Positions 37,738 to 46,758 of a stretch of DNA of 64,000 nucleotides are shown here, one piece after another. How positions within the stretch are numbered: position 1 is the first letter of the stretch; every line of letters begins with the position of its first letter. Source of the DNA: G963422275 sp963422275 (GTDB lineage: Bacteria; Pseudomonadota; Alphaproteobacteria; Rhodobacterales; Rhodobacteraceae); the NCBI GenBank assembly GCA_963422275.1, contig OY729418.1:434001-498000 (forward strand). The letters run 5' to 3'. The notes beneath the pieces are model-generated. The model searched no databases. It worked only from the letters and a program-made list of their open reading frames with translations, and was not told the origin of the DNA. A program made the translations under genes and the position numbers.

Positions 37738-38541
37738 ATGAATCTTTATCATGACCGTCCGACGGTAGCCGACATTCGTGCCATGAAAGCTCGCGGCCAG
37801 AAAATCACGATGTTGTTCGTCGAGACTCTGGAAGAAGCGGAAGCGGCGACGGCAGCTGGCATCACGATGCTGTCGATCATCGATCCGTACTGGACACCCG
37901 AAATGCGCGAGGCAGCTGGCAACTGCTTCGTGCAGGTAGGCCTGCTCTACGGGGAACTCGTCACCACCGACGACTATCTCCGCGCTGCGCACAAGGCTAT
38001 CAAGATTGGCGGAGACTGTGTCTACTGTGCCAGTTCGCTAAGCACCACAAAGGCACTCTGCGACGATGGAATCCCGGTCGTGGGCCATGTCGGCCTGATT
38101 CCCTCCAAATGCACATGGACCGGCGGGTTCAAGGCCGTGGGCAAGACGGCCGTTAGCGCGATTCAGGTCTGGGAACACGTTGCGGCACTCGAGGAAATTG
38201 GCTGCTTCGGCGCGGAACTCGAGGTTGTGCCTGACCGAGTGGCTGCCGAAATCACCAAGCGCACCAGCTTGATCATGCTCGGCATGGGCGCCGGATCGAA
38301 CGCGGATGCACAATATCTTTTCGCTGAGGACGTTCTCGGCCACACCAGGACCCACCGGCCCCGGCATGCAAAGACCTACCGCAACTTCGCTGCCGAATAC
38401 AGGCGACTGCAGGGCGAACGGGTCACGGCGTTCAAGGAATTCATTGAAGACGTGGAAACCGGTGTCTACCCGGGACCCGAGCATGTCGTCACAATCGACG
38501 ACTCCGAATTCTCGGAGTTCATGAAGCGTGTCGACAGTTGA
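37738..38541 (+). CDS. PanB-like aldolase (ketopantoate hydroxymethyltransferase superfamily)
   Basis: A 267-residue TIM-barrel protein related to PanB. G-I-P-V-V-G-H-V-G-L-I-P and G-M-G-A-G-S-N-A-D-A-Q are clear family segments. The usual metal/catalytic positions differ, however: the V-G-D-S-L-G stretch is replaced by I-I-D-P-Y-W-T, and V-K-L-E-G-G by V-Y-C-A-S-S, so a different substrate or reaction is likely. The start at M-N-L-Y-H-D follows an AGGAG about 13 bases upstream. The next gene on this strand codes a PotD-like binding protein, which may share regulation. Authentic pantothenate synthesis is doubtful. Confidence 0.75.
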   Translation: MNLYHDRPTVADIRAMKARGQKITMLFVETLEEAEAATAAGITMLSIIDPYWTPEMREAAGNCFVQVGLLYGELVTTDDYLRAAHKAIKIGGDCVYCASSLSTTKALCDDGIPVVGHVGLIPSKCTWTGGFKAVGKTAVSAIQVWEHVAALEEIGCFGAELEVVPDRVAAEITKRTSLIMLGMGAGSNADAQYLFAEDVLGHTRTHRPRHAKTYRNFAAEYRRLQGERVTAFKEFIEDVETGVYPGPEHVVTIDDSEFSEFMKRVDS

Positions 38542-38932
38542 CTATTCAAGATTTCAGAAGAGCGAACTACACTCCTGTCACCGCATTGCGCGTGATTGAC
38601 TAGATCAGGTTCGCGCCGTGGCTTCCTTGAACTTGTCAGGCTCTCGTCAAACTGTCCGGACCCGTGCAACCTTGCTCGATCAGGCCTTGGTGTCGCACCA
38701 TGCATCTGAAACTTCAGTGTTGAATCGCCTCGCATGTGTCCTATAAGGCATGGCTGGCCGTTTGCTGTGCCGTTTTCGCCAAAGCCGGTCCGGCACGCTT
38801 CAATTTATAAAACGAGGGAACCCAGCTCCGACACCAGCTGGGCACCTGCGCTATCAGCCAGCGCAATGCCGATCAGGGAGCTTCGCATGATCATGCTGAA
38901 ATCAACCGTCGGACAATCCTAAGGAGAACGGA
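38542..38932. other. Intergenic stretch without recognised features
   Basis: No gene, repeat or clear promoter was found between the PanB-like gene and the binding-protein gene. The final bases carry the strong Shine-Dalgarno AAGGAGA of the downstream gene. Confidence 0.4.
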
Positions 38933-39976
38933 ATGAAGAATTTTACCAGAATGGCAGCCGTTGCCGCGGCCGCGTCTTTCGCAACGTTCGCGTCCGCTGC
39001 AGACAGCGAACTCGTCATATTGGAATGGGCGGGCTTCGACGACCCGAACTTCTTCCAGAATTATATCGATCAGCATGGCGACGCGCCTACATTCGCTTTC
39101 TTTGGCGAAGAGGAGGAGGCTTTTCACAAGCTTCGGTCCGGCTTCCGCGCCGATGTATCGCACCCATGCTCTCAATCCGTTTCGAAATGGCACGAAGCGG
39201 GACTGCTTGAACCGCTCGACCCATCCCGCATCGATCGCTGGGACGACGTGAACGAAGTGATGAAGGAAGGGTTCAAGTTCGACGGAGAGTATTTTCTCCT
39301 CCCCATGGATTGGGGGTCCACCGCTCTCACGTATCGTGCGGATTTGGTGGATGAGGCCGACATCCAGTCATTGCAGGCGTTTCTGAACCCCGACTTCGCG
39401 GGCCGCATATCGCTTCCAGACAACGTGGATGACGTATACGCACTGGCATTGCTGGCGACTGGCAATTCCGACTGGACAACAGCAACTGTGGCCGATGTAG
39501 AGAAGGCTTCAGCTTGGTTGCGAGAGGTGCACAAAAACGTGCGCACCTACTGGATTGACCCGGCCGAGCTCGCGCAACTGATGTCCAGCGGCGAGGTCAT
39601 CATTGCGTGGGCCTGGAACCAGACGCCCGCGCAGATGTCTGCAGAAGGTCACCCTGTCACCGCAAACCGGGAGACTGCAGAAGGATCCTCCACCTGGTTT
39701 TGCGGTTACGTGAACTTGGCCAACGGACCCAACCCCGAAGACAAGATGTACGATTTCTTCAATGCTTGGCTAAATCCGAAATCGACGGCGTACATCGTTA
39801 GCGAATGGGGATACGGACACGGAAACCAGACAGCCTTGACCGAGTTGGGACAACAGGCGGTGGATGATGCCGGACTGGGTGAGGTTGACGTTCCGCTACT
39901 TGCTCAGGTGCCGTTGAGTTCGGAAATTCGCGAACTCATGATTCGCGAATTCGAGATGATCAAGGCCGGTTTCTGA
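38933..39976 (+). CDS. Spermidine/putrescine-type ABC substrate-binding protein
   Basis: A 347-residue periplasmic binding protein of the PotD/PotF group. Its signal peptide ends A-S-A-A-D (near residue 23). E-W-A-G-F-D-D-P-N-F-F, the D-W-G-S-T-A-L-T-Y-R segment and W-A-W-N-Q-T are typical positions. It has a strong AAGGAGA site before the ATG. It is convergent with the PotABC-like operon at 40057-42832 and most likely serves it. The ligand need not be a polyamine; with a Rieske oxygenase and aminotransferase in that operon, a betaine-like or other amine compound is plausible. Confidence 0.85.
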   Translation: MKNFTRMAAVAAAASFATFASAADSELVILEWAGFDDPNFFQNYIDQHGDAPTFAFFGEEEEAFHKLRSGFRADVSHPCSQSVSKWHEAGLLEPLDPSRIDRWDDVNEVMKEGFKFDGEYFLLPMDWGSTALTYRADLVDEADIQSLQAFLNPDFAGRISLPDNVDDVYALALLATGNSDWTTATVADVEKASAWLREVHKNVRTYWIDPAELAQLMSSGEVIIAWAWNQTPAQMSAEGHPVTANRETAEGSSTWFCGYVNLANGPNPEDKMYDFFNAWLNPKSTAYIVSEWGYGHGNQTALTELGQQAVDDAGLGEVDVPLLAQVPLSSEIRELMIREFEMIKAGF

Positions 39977-40008
39977 ACCTGCAACGAGCAATTGCGCCCC
40001 CTTCGATT

Positions 40009-40037
40009 GGCGCCGCCGGAATCTGGTCGGCGGTGCC
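40009..40037. terminator. Stem-loop between convergent genes
   Basis: GGCGCCGCCG (40009-40018) pairs with CGGCGGTGCC (40028-40037) over a nine-base loop, with one G-T wobble. It lies between the stop codons of the binding-protein gene (+) and the ATPase gene (-) and could end transcription from both sides. No U-tract follows in either direction, so efficiency is uncertain. Confidence 0.5.
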
Positions 40038-40056
40038 AAGCCGTAACGGACCGCAG

Positions 40057-41130
40057 CTACAAGAGAATTATCGAGTCGGCGTCCCAGCCGATTCGCACTT
40101 TGGCACCAGACGCGAGGACGGGACGTGCAACAGTGTTGCGCATTGATATTGTGACCGGTTCGTCGCATCCCTTCAGCATTACATCGTAATAGGTCATGTC
40201 CCCGAAATAGGAAGCATCCGACACCGTTCCGTGCACCTCCCGTGCAGAAGCATCTGATTCATCGAACAGAATTGTCAGCGTCTCCGGTCTCACACCCGCT
40301 GTGAGCGTCGACATTGACGCAGTCGAACCCACTTGGCCCCGTTCAATGTCCACCTCTCCGAGTCCGGCCACGTCCACACGGTATCCGGCAGGAGTTTCGG
40401 ACTTTACGCACACCCCGAGAAAGTTCATCAACCCAATGAATTCGGCAACCTGCCGGGTGACGGGTTTCATGTAGATGTCCTGCGGCGTGGACTGCTGCAC
40501 AATTCGGCCGTCGAACATGACCGCGATCCTGTCCGACATGTTGAGGGCTTCCTCCTGATCATGCGTCACCAACACGAACGTGATACCCACGGCGCGCTGC
40601 AGGTGCCTCAATTCCGACTGCATCTGCTCGCGCAGCTGCTTGTCCAGCGCGGAAAGGGGTTCGTCGAGAAGCAGCACCTTTGGCCGCAGGACAAGCGCCC
40701 TCGCCAAGGCAACCCGCTGCCGCTGGCCGCCGGACAGGCTGTGCGGCTCCCTGGCACCGAATCCATCCAGGCCCACCATTGACAGCGCTTCGTCCACGAG
40801 GTTCTCCATTTCCCTGCGTGCCAGCCTTCTCCGCCGCAGACCGAAAGCAACGTTCTCCCAAACCGCCATGTGCGGAAAGACCGCGTAGTTCTGGAACACC
40901 ATGTTGGTTGGGCGGCGATTGGCCTCGACGCCCGCCATCGTCTGGCCGTCTATGTAGATGCTCCCGCCGTCCGGCTCGCCAAAGCCGGCGATCGTTCGCA
41001 GCAGGGTGGTTTTTCCGCAACCTGATGGACCGAGCAGCGAAAAGAACTCGCCCTCGCCTATTTCCGCGCTGATCTTGTCCAGTGCCACAGTAGTGCCGAA
41101 ACGCTTGGTCAGGTCCTTGATCACTATCAT
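40057..41130 (-). CDS. PotA-like ABC transporter ATP-binding protein
   Basis: A 357-residue ATPase. Walker A is G-P-S-G-C-G-K-T-T at residues 34-42, the signature is L-S-G-G-Q-R-Q-R, Walker B is L-L-L-D-E-P-L-S-A-L-D, and V-T-H-D-Q-E-E-A is the H-loop. The C-terminal TOBE-like domain (A-G-V-R-P-E-T-L) is standard for polyamine and iron/amine importers. The ATG at 41130 is used; a TTG four codons upstream (41142) sits five bases after AGGAG and may be the true start, overlapping the permease stop. It is the last gene of the minus-strand operon. Confidence 0.9.
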   Translation of the reverse strand: MIVIKDLTKRFGTTVALDKISAEIGEGEFFSLLGPSGCGKTTLLRTIAGFGEPDGGSIYIDGQTMAGVEANRRPTNMVFQNYAVFPHMAVWENVAFGLRRRRLARREMENLVDEALSMVGLDGFGAREPHSLSGGQRQRVALARALVLRPKVLLLDEPLSALDKQLREQMQSELRHLQRAVGITFVLVTHDQEEALNMSDRIAVMFDGRIVQQSTPQDIYMKPVTRQVAEFIGLMNFLGVCVKSETPAGYRVDVAGLGEVDIERGQVGSTASMSTLTAGVRPETLTILFDESDASAREVHGTVSDASYFGDMTYYDVMLKGCDEPVTISMRNTVARPVLASGAKVRIGWDADSIILL

Positions 41131-41138
41131 CGGATTGG

Positions 41139-41954
41139 TCAAAAGACTCCTCCCGCCGCAACCGCCCCGGCCCGTCGTTCGCCTCGCCGTCGGAAGTACG
41201 CGGCGAATATCAACAGAACCAGGGAAACAGCCAACATGATGGTTCCCAATGCCATTATGCTTGGCAGCTTGCCGGGAAAGCGCAACTGTCCCCAAATGTA
41301 GACCGGAAGCGTCGTTTCGGTGCCTGCGAGAAAAAACGCGATTATGAACTCGTCGAGCGAGATCGTGAACGTCATCAGCAGGCTTGAGATCACCCCAGGC
41401 ATGACGAGCGGCAAGCTGATCAGCCGGAAGGTCGACCACCTGTCTCCGCCGAGATCGAAGGCGGACTCCTCGAGACTTCGGTCCAGATTGCTGAACGCAG
41501 TTGTCAAAATTATTAAGGAAAATGGCGTGCAGATCAGCACGTGCCCAAGGACAATGCTCCACAGCGACAAATCCATGCCAAGTTGCAGGATCACGACCAG
41601 CAGAGATACACCCACAATGATTTCCGGCAGCACCAACGGAACCATGATCAGACCCATGATTCCTCTCTTGACCGGAAATCGATAGCGAGCCGCCGCCCGG
41701 GCAGCGCAGATGCCTAGCGTCGTGCTAATGAGCGATGTGGCAACCGCAACGATCAGACTATTGCGTAGCGAAGAATGAAGCTGGTCCTGTTCCAACAGCA
41801 GCCGGAACCAGTCGAGCGTGAAGCCCCGGAGCGGAAAGGCCACAATCTTGCTGTCATTGAATGCGAAGATCGGAAGCAGGATCACTGGCGCATACAAGAA
41901 GACGAGAAACATTGCCGTGTAGAATGCCAGCCAACTCAGTTTCCTGAACGTCAT
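41139..41954 (-). CDS. PotC-like ABC transporter permease
   Basis: A 271-residue inner-membrane permease with six predicted transmembrane segments. The cytoplasmic EAA loop reads E-E-S-A-F-D-L-G-G-D-R-W-S-T-F, which docks on the ATPase. The arrangement matches PotC in the polyamine/opine transporter family. Its ATG overlaps the stop of the PotB-like gene by four bases (ATGA), giving translational coupling. Confidence 0.9.
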   Translation of the reverse strand: MTFRKLSWLAFYTAMFLVFLYAPVILLPIFAFNDSKIVAFPLRGFTLDWFRLLLEQDQLHSSLRNSLIVAVATSLISTTLGICAARAAARYRFPVKRGIMGLIMVPLVLPEIIVGVSLLVVILQLGMDLSLWSIVLGHVLICTPFSLIILTTAFSNLDRSLEESAFDLGGDRWSTFRLISLPLVMPGVISSLLMTFTISLDEFIIAFFLAGTETTLPVYIWGQLRFPGKLPSIMALGTIMLAVSLVLLIFAAYFRRRGERRAGAVAAGGVF

Positions 41955-42832
41955 CCGCGATCCTTGAGATGGCGCCGGTTAAGATAGACAAACAGAAGCG
42001 AAATCACGGCAACGATCAACATGGCGGATATTGCCAGCGCCGCCCCAAGCGGCGCGTTGTTTGCCTTCTTGAACTGGAGCTCGATCATGTTCGCGATCAG
42101 AAGGCCGTTAGGTCCCCCCACCAGTCGGGGGGTTACGTAGTCTCCGATTGTCGGTATGAACACGATCAGTGCGGCTGCAACGATGCCCGGCAGCGCCAGC
42201 GGAAGCGTCACTCGCAGGAATCTCTGGGCGGGACCTTCCCCGAGGTCCTGCGCTGCCTCAAGCAGCGAGCGATCGATCTTCTCAAGCGCGACGAAGATCG
42301 GGAGAATCGCAAACGGCACCCAAGCGTGGCTGAGAGTAATGACCACCGCATTGACGTTGTAAAGGATGAAGCTCAACGGCTCCTCAATGATTCCAAGACC
42401 CATGAGCGAGCCGTTGACCACTCCATTGAACCCAAGAATGACCTTCCAGAGGAATATCCGCATCAAGTAGCTGGTCCAGAACGGGATCGTGATCAGGAGT
42501 ATCCAGATCGGCTTTCTCGAAGGCCTGACGTGAAAGGAAACATAGAAGGCGATCGGGAACGCGAGGACGATGGTCACGCAGGTGACGGCGGCCGAGACCG
42601 CAATCGAACGCAGCATCAATACGCGATAGATCGGTTGCGACCATGCCTCCCTGTAATTGTCAAACGTAAAGGTCTTGTCCAGATCGAGATATACCTGAGT
42701 CCAAAAGCTGAAAATTATGACGGCGAATATGGGCACCGCCAGCATCAGCAGCGCGTAAAGGAACGCGGGGCTTACCAGGGCAAGCCCATTGGCGGTTTCA
42801 CTGCGGGCCAAGCCGGGAATTCCAAGTTCCAA
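41951..42832 (-). CDS. PotB-like ABC transporter permease
   Basis: A 293-residue inner-membrane permease with an EAA loop E-A-A-Q-D-L-G-E-G-P-A-Q-R-F and the usual membrane-segment pattern. There is no ATG at the expected place. A TTG at 42832 (protein L-E-L-G-I-P-G-L-A) lies ten bases after the Rieske gene stop and is preferred. An upstream ATG at 42904 would overlap the Rieske gene by 62 bp and add 24 basic residues. The tight packing shows cotranscription with the oxygenase. Confidence 0.85.
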   Translation of the reverse strand: MELGIPGLARSETANGLALVSPAFLYALLMLAVPIFAVIIFSFWTQVYLDLDKTFTFDNYREAWSQPIYRVLMLRSIAVSAAVTCVTIVLAFPIAFYVSFHVRPSRKPIWILLITIPFWTSYLMRIFLWKVILGFNGVVNGSLMGLGIIEEPLSFILYNVNAVVITLSHAWVPFAILPIFVALEKIDRSLLEAAQDLGEGPAQRFLRVTLPLALPGIVAAALIVFIPTIGDYVTPRLVGGPNGLLIANMIELQFKKANNAPLGAALAISAMLIVAVISLLFVYLNRRHLKDRG

Positions 42833-42842
42833 CAGCCAAATT

Positions 42843-44057
42843 CTACATCCCCGCCAGGATTTTAGCGTTTTCTGCCGCCAGCATGCCCCGGGGTGGCTCC
42901 TCATCCAGCGCCATCACGGGGACAAGTTTTCGCAGATGATCGTGGAAAGACCGAAGTCGGTATTCGAGATCGGACAGGATTATTCCATCGTACGCAGACG
43001 ACTTAACGGCCTCGCACGACCAGACCGTGAGCATGCGATCTTCCTCGACCGCATCGCGGTCAATCCGACCGCTAAGATAGCGGGCCAAGCGAAGTTCGCG
43101 CGATTCTTCAGGATGACGAAACACCGCGCCTCGCTGAACAGTGCAGGTCGCCGAAACCGGAATCTCCTGGTAAAAAATTGCACTGTCGGGATACAGGCCA
43201 AGCACAAAATTGGGGAACAGCGAAACGTAAATCCATGATCGACGATGGTTCTCTGGAAGCCAGCTCGCGTCCGGGAGTATCCGCCTGTAGTGCCTGACCG
43301 ACCAGAGTCTGCCCTCACCTTCGTTGAACTGTCCTTGGGACCGTGAGATTCCGTCAATGTACGGCTCATCGACATAATTTTGTCCGTAAAGGTCATGAAG
43401 TGCGGGATGGGCTTGCCGGACATGATAGCCTTCATTGTCCACATCCCTCACGGATTTCCAGTTTACGTTCAGTGGGTCCGCGTACGCGCTATCGGGAACC
43501 GGTTCCATGCGCGCAAGTGAATAAGAATCAACTTCAGAATCAAAACGGCGCAGCAATTCACCAACGCCTGGCTGCGGTCCCATCTTGAAACGCACGAACA
43601 AAAGGCCGTTCCAGACTTCCATCTCGAGCGGCTTCAACCCCCATTTGGCTGGATCCATGGCCGGGAACGTGTCCCGCCTGGCAACTCCCCGCAGAGTTCC
43701 ATCAAGATTGTATGTCCAGCCGTGATACGGGCAGGTCATTACATTGCCGCATCGTCCGCGTTCTTTCGCAACAACGCGCGATCCTCGGTGGCGGCACAAA
43801 TTGTGAAACGCGCGAAGAACGCCATCTCTTCCGCGCACGACGAGACCGCGCTCGCCGGCAATGTCGAGGGTTATGAAGTCGCCCGGTTTTTTCAGGTCAT
43901 TCACATGGCACACGAACTGCCAGTGAGTGCCGAACAGCTTGTCGCACTCAAGCGCAAAGAGCTCGTCCGAAAAGTAAGTCCATCCAGGCAGGCCGGAACG
44001 ATCCCAGTTTTCAGGGATGTCCGGATTTGGCTTCGCGCCTGGCACTCCCTCCCCCAT
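42843..44057 (-). CDS. Rieske non-heme iron oxygenase, large subunit
   Basis: A 404-residue oxygenase. The Rieske [2Fe-2S] ligands are C88-R-H90 and C109-P-Y-H112. The mononuclear iron site begins D-N-E-G-Y-H-V-R-Q-A-H, with a later aspartate in the catalytic domain. The overall layout resembles choline/betaine/carnitine monooxygenases and N-demethylases more than ring dioxygenases. A reductase partner is not encoded here. The ATG at 44057 is used; a TTG at 44096 gives 13 more residues. Its place between a class III aminotransferase and a PotB-like permease suggests catabolism of an imported quaternary or N-methylated amine. Confidence 0.87.
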   Translation of the reverse strand: MGEGVPGAKPNPDIPENWDRSGLPGWTYFSDELFALECDKLFGTHWQFVCHVNDLKKPGDFITLDIAGERGLVVRGRDGVLRAFHNLCRHRGSRVVAKERGRCGNVMTCPYHGWTYNLDGTLRGVARRDTFPAMDPAKWGLKPLEMEVWNGLLFVRFKMGPQPGVGELLRRFDSEVDSYSLARMEPVPDSAYADPLNVNWKSVRDVDNEGYHVRQAHPALHDLYGQNYVDEPYIDGISRSQGQFNEGEGRLWSVRHYRRILPDASWLPENHRRSWIYVSLFPNFVLGLYPDSAIFYQEIPVSATCTVQRGAVFRHPEESRELRLARYLSGRIDRDAVEEDRMLTVWSCEAVKSSAYDGIILSDLEYRLRSFHDHLRKLVPVMALDEEPPRGMLAAENAKILAGM

Positions 44058-44151
44058 CGTGCCGACTGTCCGCGATTCAGGTTCCAAGCGCTTCAATCAC
44101 ATCGGATTTGCCAGCACGACATCGCTTTCTCCAAGGCAGGAAGATACTCCG

Positions 44152-45558
44152 CTAGACAGGATTCCAGCCTTCTTTCACCAAGTCCGCGTGCACCTGCTTG
44201 ATCGCCGCCGCCAGCCTGCTCACGACAAAGTCTATCTCCTCGCGCGTTATGACAAGCGGGGGAGACATCACGTTCAGGTGCCCAACTGGTCTCACCAGAA
44301 CGCCTAGAGCTTCGGCCGCGGTTGAAATGCGTTTCCCGATTTTCACCGATTCCGGGAACATTTCCTTCGTTTCGCGATTCAGGACGTTCTCCACGCACCG
44401 CATCAATCCGAGACCGCGCACGTCGCCGACAAGTGGAAGGCCTTTCAGTTCGCTGAGCTTGTCGCCAAAATACTCTCCCACCTCCTGGGCGTGAGCCAGC
44501 AAGTTTTCGCGTTCCATGATCTCGATGTTCTTCAGGGCCGCGGCGCAGCAGACGGGGTGGCCGCTATAGGTGAACCCGCTGGCAAACCAACGGCCAGGGT
44601 CTCCATGAGACATCACGTCATGGACTCTATCCGAATAGATTACCGCTCCGATCGGAAGATATCCTGACGACAACCCCTTCGCGGAGGTAATGATGTCGGG
44701 AACGATTCCAAATTCGTCATGCGAAGCGAACCAGTGGCCGAGGCGTCCAAAAGCGGTCACCACCTCGTCGGAAACATAGAGAATGTCATGCTCGCGACAG
44801 ACCTCGCGCATGCGCTTGAGATAATCCTTCGGCGGCACCAGGACGCCGCCCGCCCCCATCACCGGTTCCGCGAAGAAGCCGCCGACTCGGTCGGCGCCGA
44901 GCTCCGCGATCTTCGCCTCAAACTCCGCGATCAGAAAGTCGCAGAAATCAGACTCTCCTGTACCGTCGGGAGCGCGGTAAATGTCCGGTGCCGACACGTG
45001 GTGGATGGTGTCTTGAACATACCTGAATTCGGGTACGCGGTCGGCCTTCTTGAATCCTAGCGACATGGTCGCAAAAGTTGAGCCGTGATAGGCTTGCCGA
45101 CGCGCAATCATGTGAATCTTGTCGGGCTTTCCGTTGCAGGTCTGGTAGAACTGGACAAGTCGGAACGCACTGTCCACTGCCGTGGACCCGCCGGTCGCGA
45201 AATGCACGCGATTCAGGTCGCCGGGCGCCAGTTCTGCCAGTCTCGCGGAGAGAACTGCCGCGGGCTCGTTGGACATGTCCACAAAGGATGACGTGTAGGC
45301 GAGCTTGCGAACCTGGTCGGCGATTGCCTGCGCCATCTCATCCCTGCCAAGTCCAATGTTTGTGCACCAAAGACCGCCGATCGCATCGATATAGGTCTGT
45401 CCATTTGCGTCCGTGACTTCGCTGGCCGCCCCCTCACTGATAATCAGCGAGCCAGACTCCCGAAAAGATTCGAAGTGAGTGAATGGATGGAGAAAATGCC
45501 TTCGGTCCTGTTCCCAGATCTCTTTCCCAGCGTCATTGACGACTTCCGCTTCATGCAT
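44152..45558 (-). CDS. Class III (omega) aminotransferase
   Basis: A 468-residue PLP enzyme of fold type I, class III. G-G-S-T-A-V-D-S-A cofactor region, Y-H-G-S-T-F-A-T, the D-E-V-V-T-A-F-G-R-L-G metal-free aspartate region, and S-A-K-G-L-S-S-G-Y with the Schiff-base lysine are all in place. Relatives use pyruvate or 2-oxoglutarate with omega-amino acids, putrescine or taurine-like amines. The start at M-H-E-A-E-V-V has AGGGGG upstream. It is first in the operon with the Rieske oxygenase and PotBCA-like transporter. Confidence 0.9.
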   Translation of the reverse strand: MHEAEVVNDAGKEIWEQDRRHFLHPFTHFESFRESGSLIISEGAASEVTDANGQTYIDAIGGLWCTNIGLGRDEMAQAIADQVRKLAYTSSFVDMSNEPAAVLSARLAELAPGDLNRVHFATGGSTAVDSAFRLVQFYQTCNGKPDKIHMIARRQAYHGSTFATMSLGFKKADRVPEFRYVQDTIHHVSAPDIYRAPDGTGESDFCDFLIAEFEAKIAELGADRVGGFFAEPVMGAGGVLVPPKDYLKRMREVCREHDILYVSDEVVTAFGRLGHWFASHDEFGIVPDIITSAKGLSSGYLPIGAVIYSDRVHDVMSHGDPGRWFASGFTYSGHPVCCAAALKNIEIMERENLLAHAQEVGEYFGDKLSELKGLPLVGDVRGLGLMRCVENVLNRETKEMFPESVKIGKRISTAAEALGVLVRPVGHLNVMSPPLVITREEIDFVVSRLAAAIKQVHADLVKEGWNPV

Positions 45559-45811
45559 GCCTTGCCCCCTGTCGGTTAACATTTGACTGCCCGGCTTCCA
45601 GCCTAGAGGAAATCGAACGACGAATCCAGCAAGGAGGCCAAGATGAAGCTCTTCTTCTCCCTGTGGAGCAACGTGCATCAAGACTGCTGCGAAATCCGCC
45701 TCTGTCCCTGACATGATTACGCTGGAGGACTTGCAAGTTTTGTTCTGGCGTTGAATTGAGGGAGAGTCGAAGGGGTTTCTCATGGCGATGCTTGCCGAGC
45801 GTGTGGTGCTA

Positions 45812-46758
45812 GGAAGCTTCTGATTTTGGGGTTGTGGCTGCGAGAGTCGCTCTTCTTGGCTGCGTCGGATCGGTTTCCTGCGGTCCGGAAGTCCCCGATG
45901 CGCGTTTTCGGGGCGGAATTGCCTCCGTTTCAGCCCCCGCAGTGCCGACCCGGTAGATTCCGGACACACTTCTCCCCTGTCACGGCAAGCGCGGCTGGAC
46001 AATCATCAGGTTCGAGAAGCCCGGAAGCGGCGAAGGCCGCTGCATGTTCCTCTCCAACCCCGGCAGCGGATGCGGCTTCCGCCATCGGGACAGGTCGGCG
46101 CAATGCGGGCTTCCAGCGCACCTAGGGGATCGGGACGTCCATCCGCTCCGGAAAGATCTCGCGACGCGTCCTGCGCTTCCCGCAGTCATGTTCAAGGCTC
46201 GGCGGCTGAAGGCGCTGCATGACGCGACTCCCCAAAAAGAGGATGCGCGCAAATGACAGGCATGCCCCGGACGCACAATCCCACGCCCATATATCACGCT
46301 AACTGCTTATGCACTTGGTTCCGGTTTGATCGAGATACGGCAGGGGTGGGGTTTGGCGCGCAGAGCCTGCAGGAACAGGGACAGGACCCGATCCCGAGCC
46401 GCTTCTGCAACTGCAGGGCAGAGATGCCGTTGGAATGGGTGGCCATCAGATAGGCGGCCCAGAACCAGATTGCAAGCGACAGCCTAGTTCGGTGCAGGAG
46501 GGTGCCGGCGGTGACCGAGGCTTGCCGATGGCAACGGGCACACTCGAAGCTGTGCTTCTTGGTGTTCAGCTGCCACCCGCAGTCGTGGCCGCAGGCGGGA
46601 CACCGGAAGGCGATGAGGCTGGTGGGGATTTCGGTCATGGGGGCGGTTCCACGTCAAGAATGTCATGCGAACATTCCATCATCCGAAATCCCGGACACAA
46701 TGCCTTGTGACGCCGGAACCATGTGCATAAGCAGTTCACGCTATATTCAGAGGTTCCC
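45812..46758. mobile_element. IS5-type A relic with nested IS1595-like insertion
   Basis: The degenerate left end GGAAGCTTCTGATTTTGGGG follows a TA. The right end TATTCAGAGGTTCCC precedes a TA. About 490 bp of type A sequence, lacking the transposase core, leads to a nested element (46302-46735). Without that insert this is a roughly 500-bp deletion derivative. The gap upstream (45559-45811) holds only a possible 22-codon frame and a type B leader remnant. Confidence 0.7.
46302..46735 (-). mobile_element. 434-bp IS1595-like derivative with transposase N-terminus
   Basis: The ends are ACTGCTTATGCAC and GTGCATAAGCAGT, flanked by the 8-bp direct repeat TCACGCTA (46294-46301 and 46736-46743). 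On - it codes the start of an IS1595-type transposase with a zinc ribbon (F-R-C-P-A-C-G-H-D-C-G, then F-E-C-A-R-C-H-R-Q) and A-I-W-F-W-A-A-Y-L-M-A-T-H. The segment between the N-terminal start and the zinc ribbon is missing, and the DDE domain is deleted. A second copy is at 61017-61599. Confidence 0.82.

Noticed and set aside
45643..45711. A 22-codon + frame with a strong AAGGAGG site upstream of the aminotransferase
   Set aside because: Too short and unmatched to anything recognised; it could be the start of a truncated gene, but this cannot be supported.
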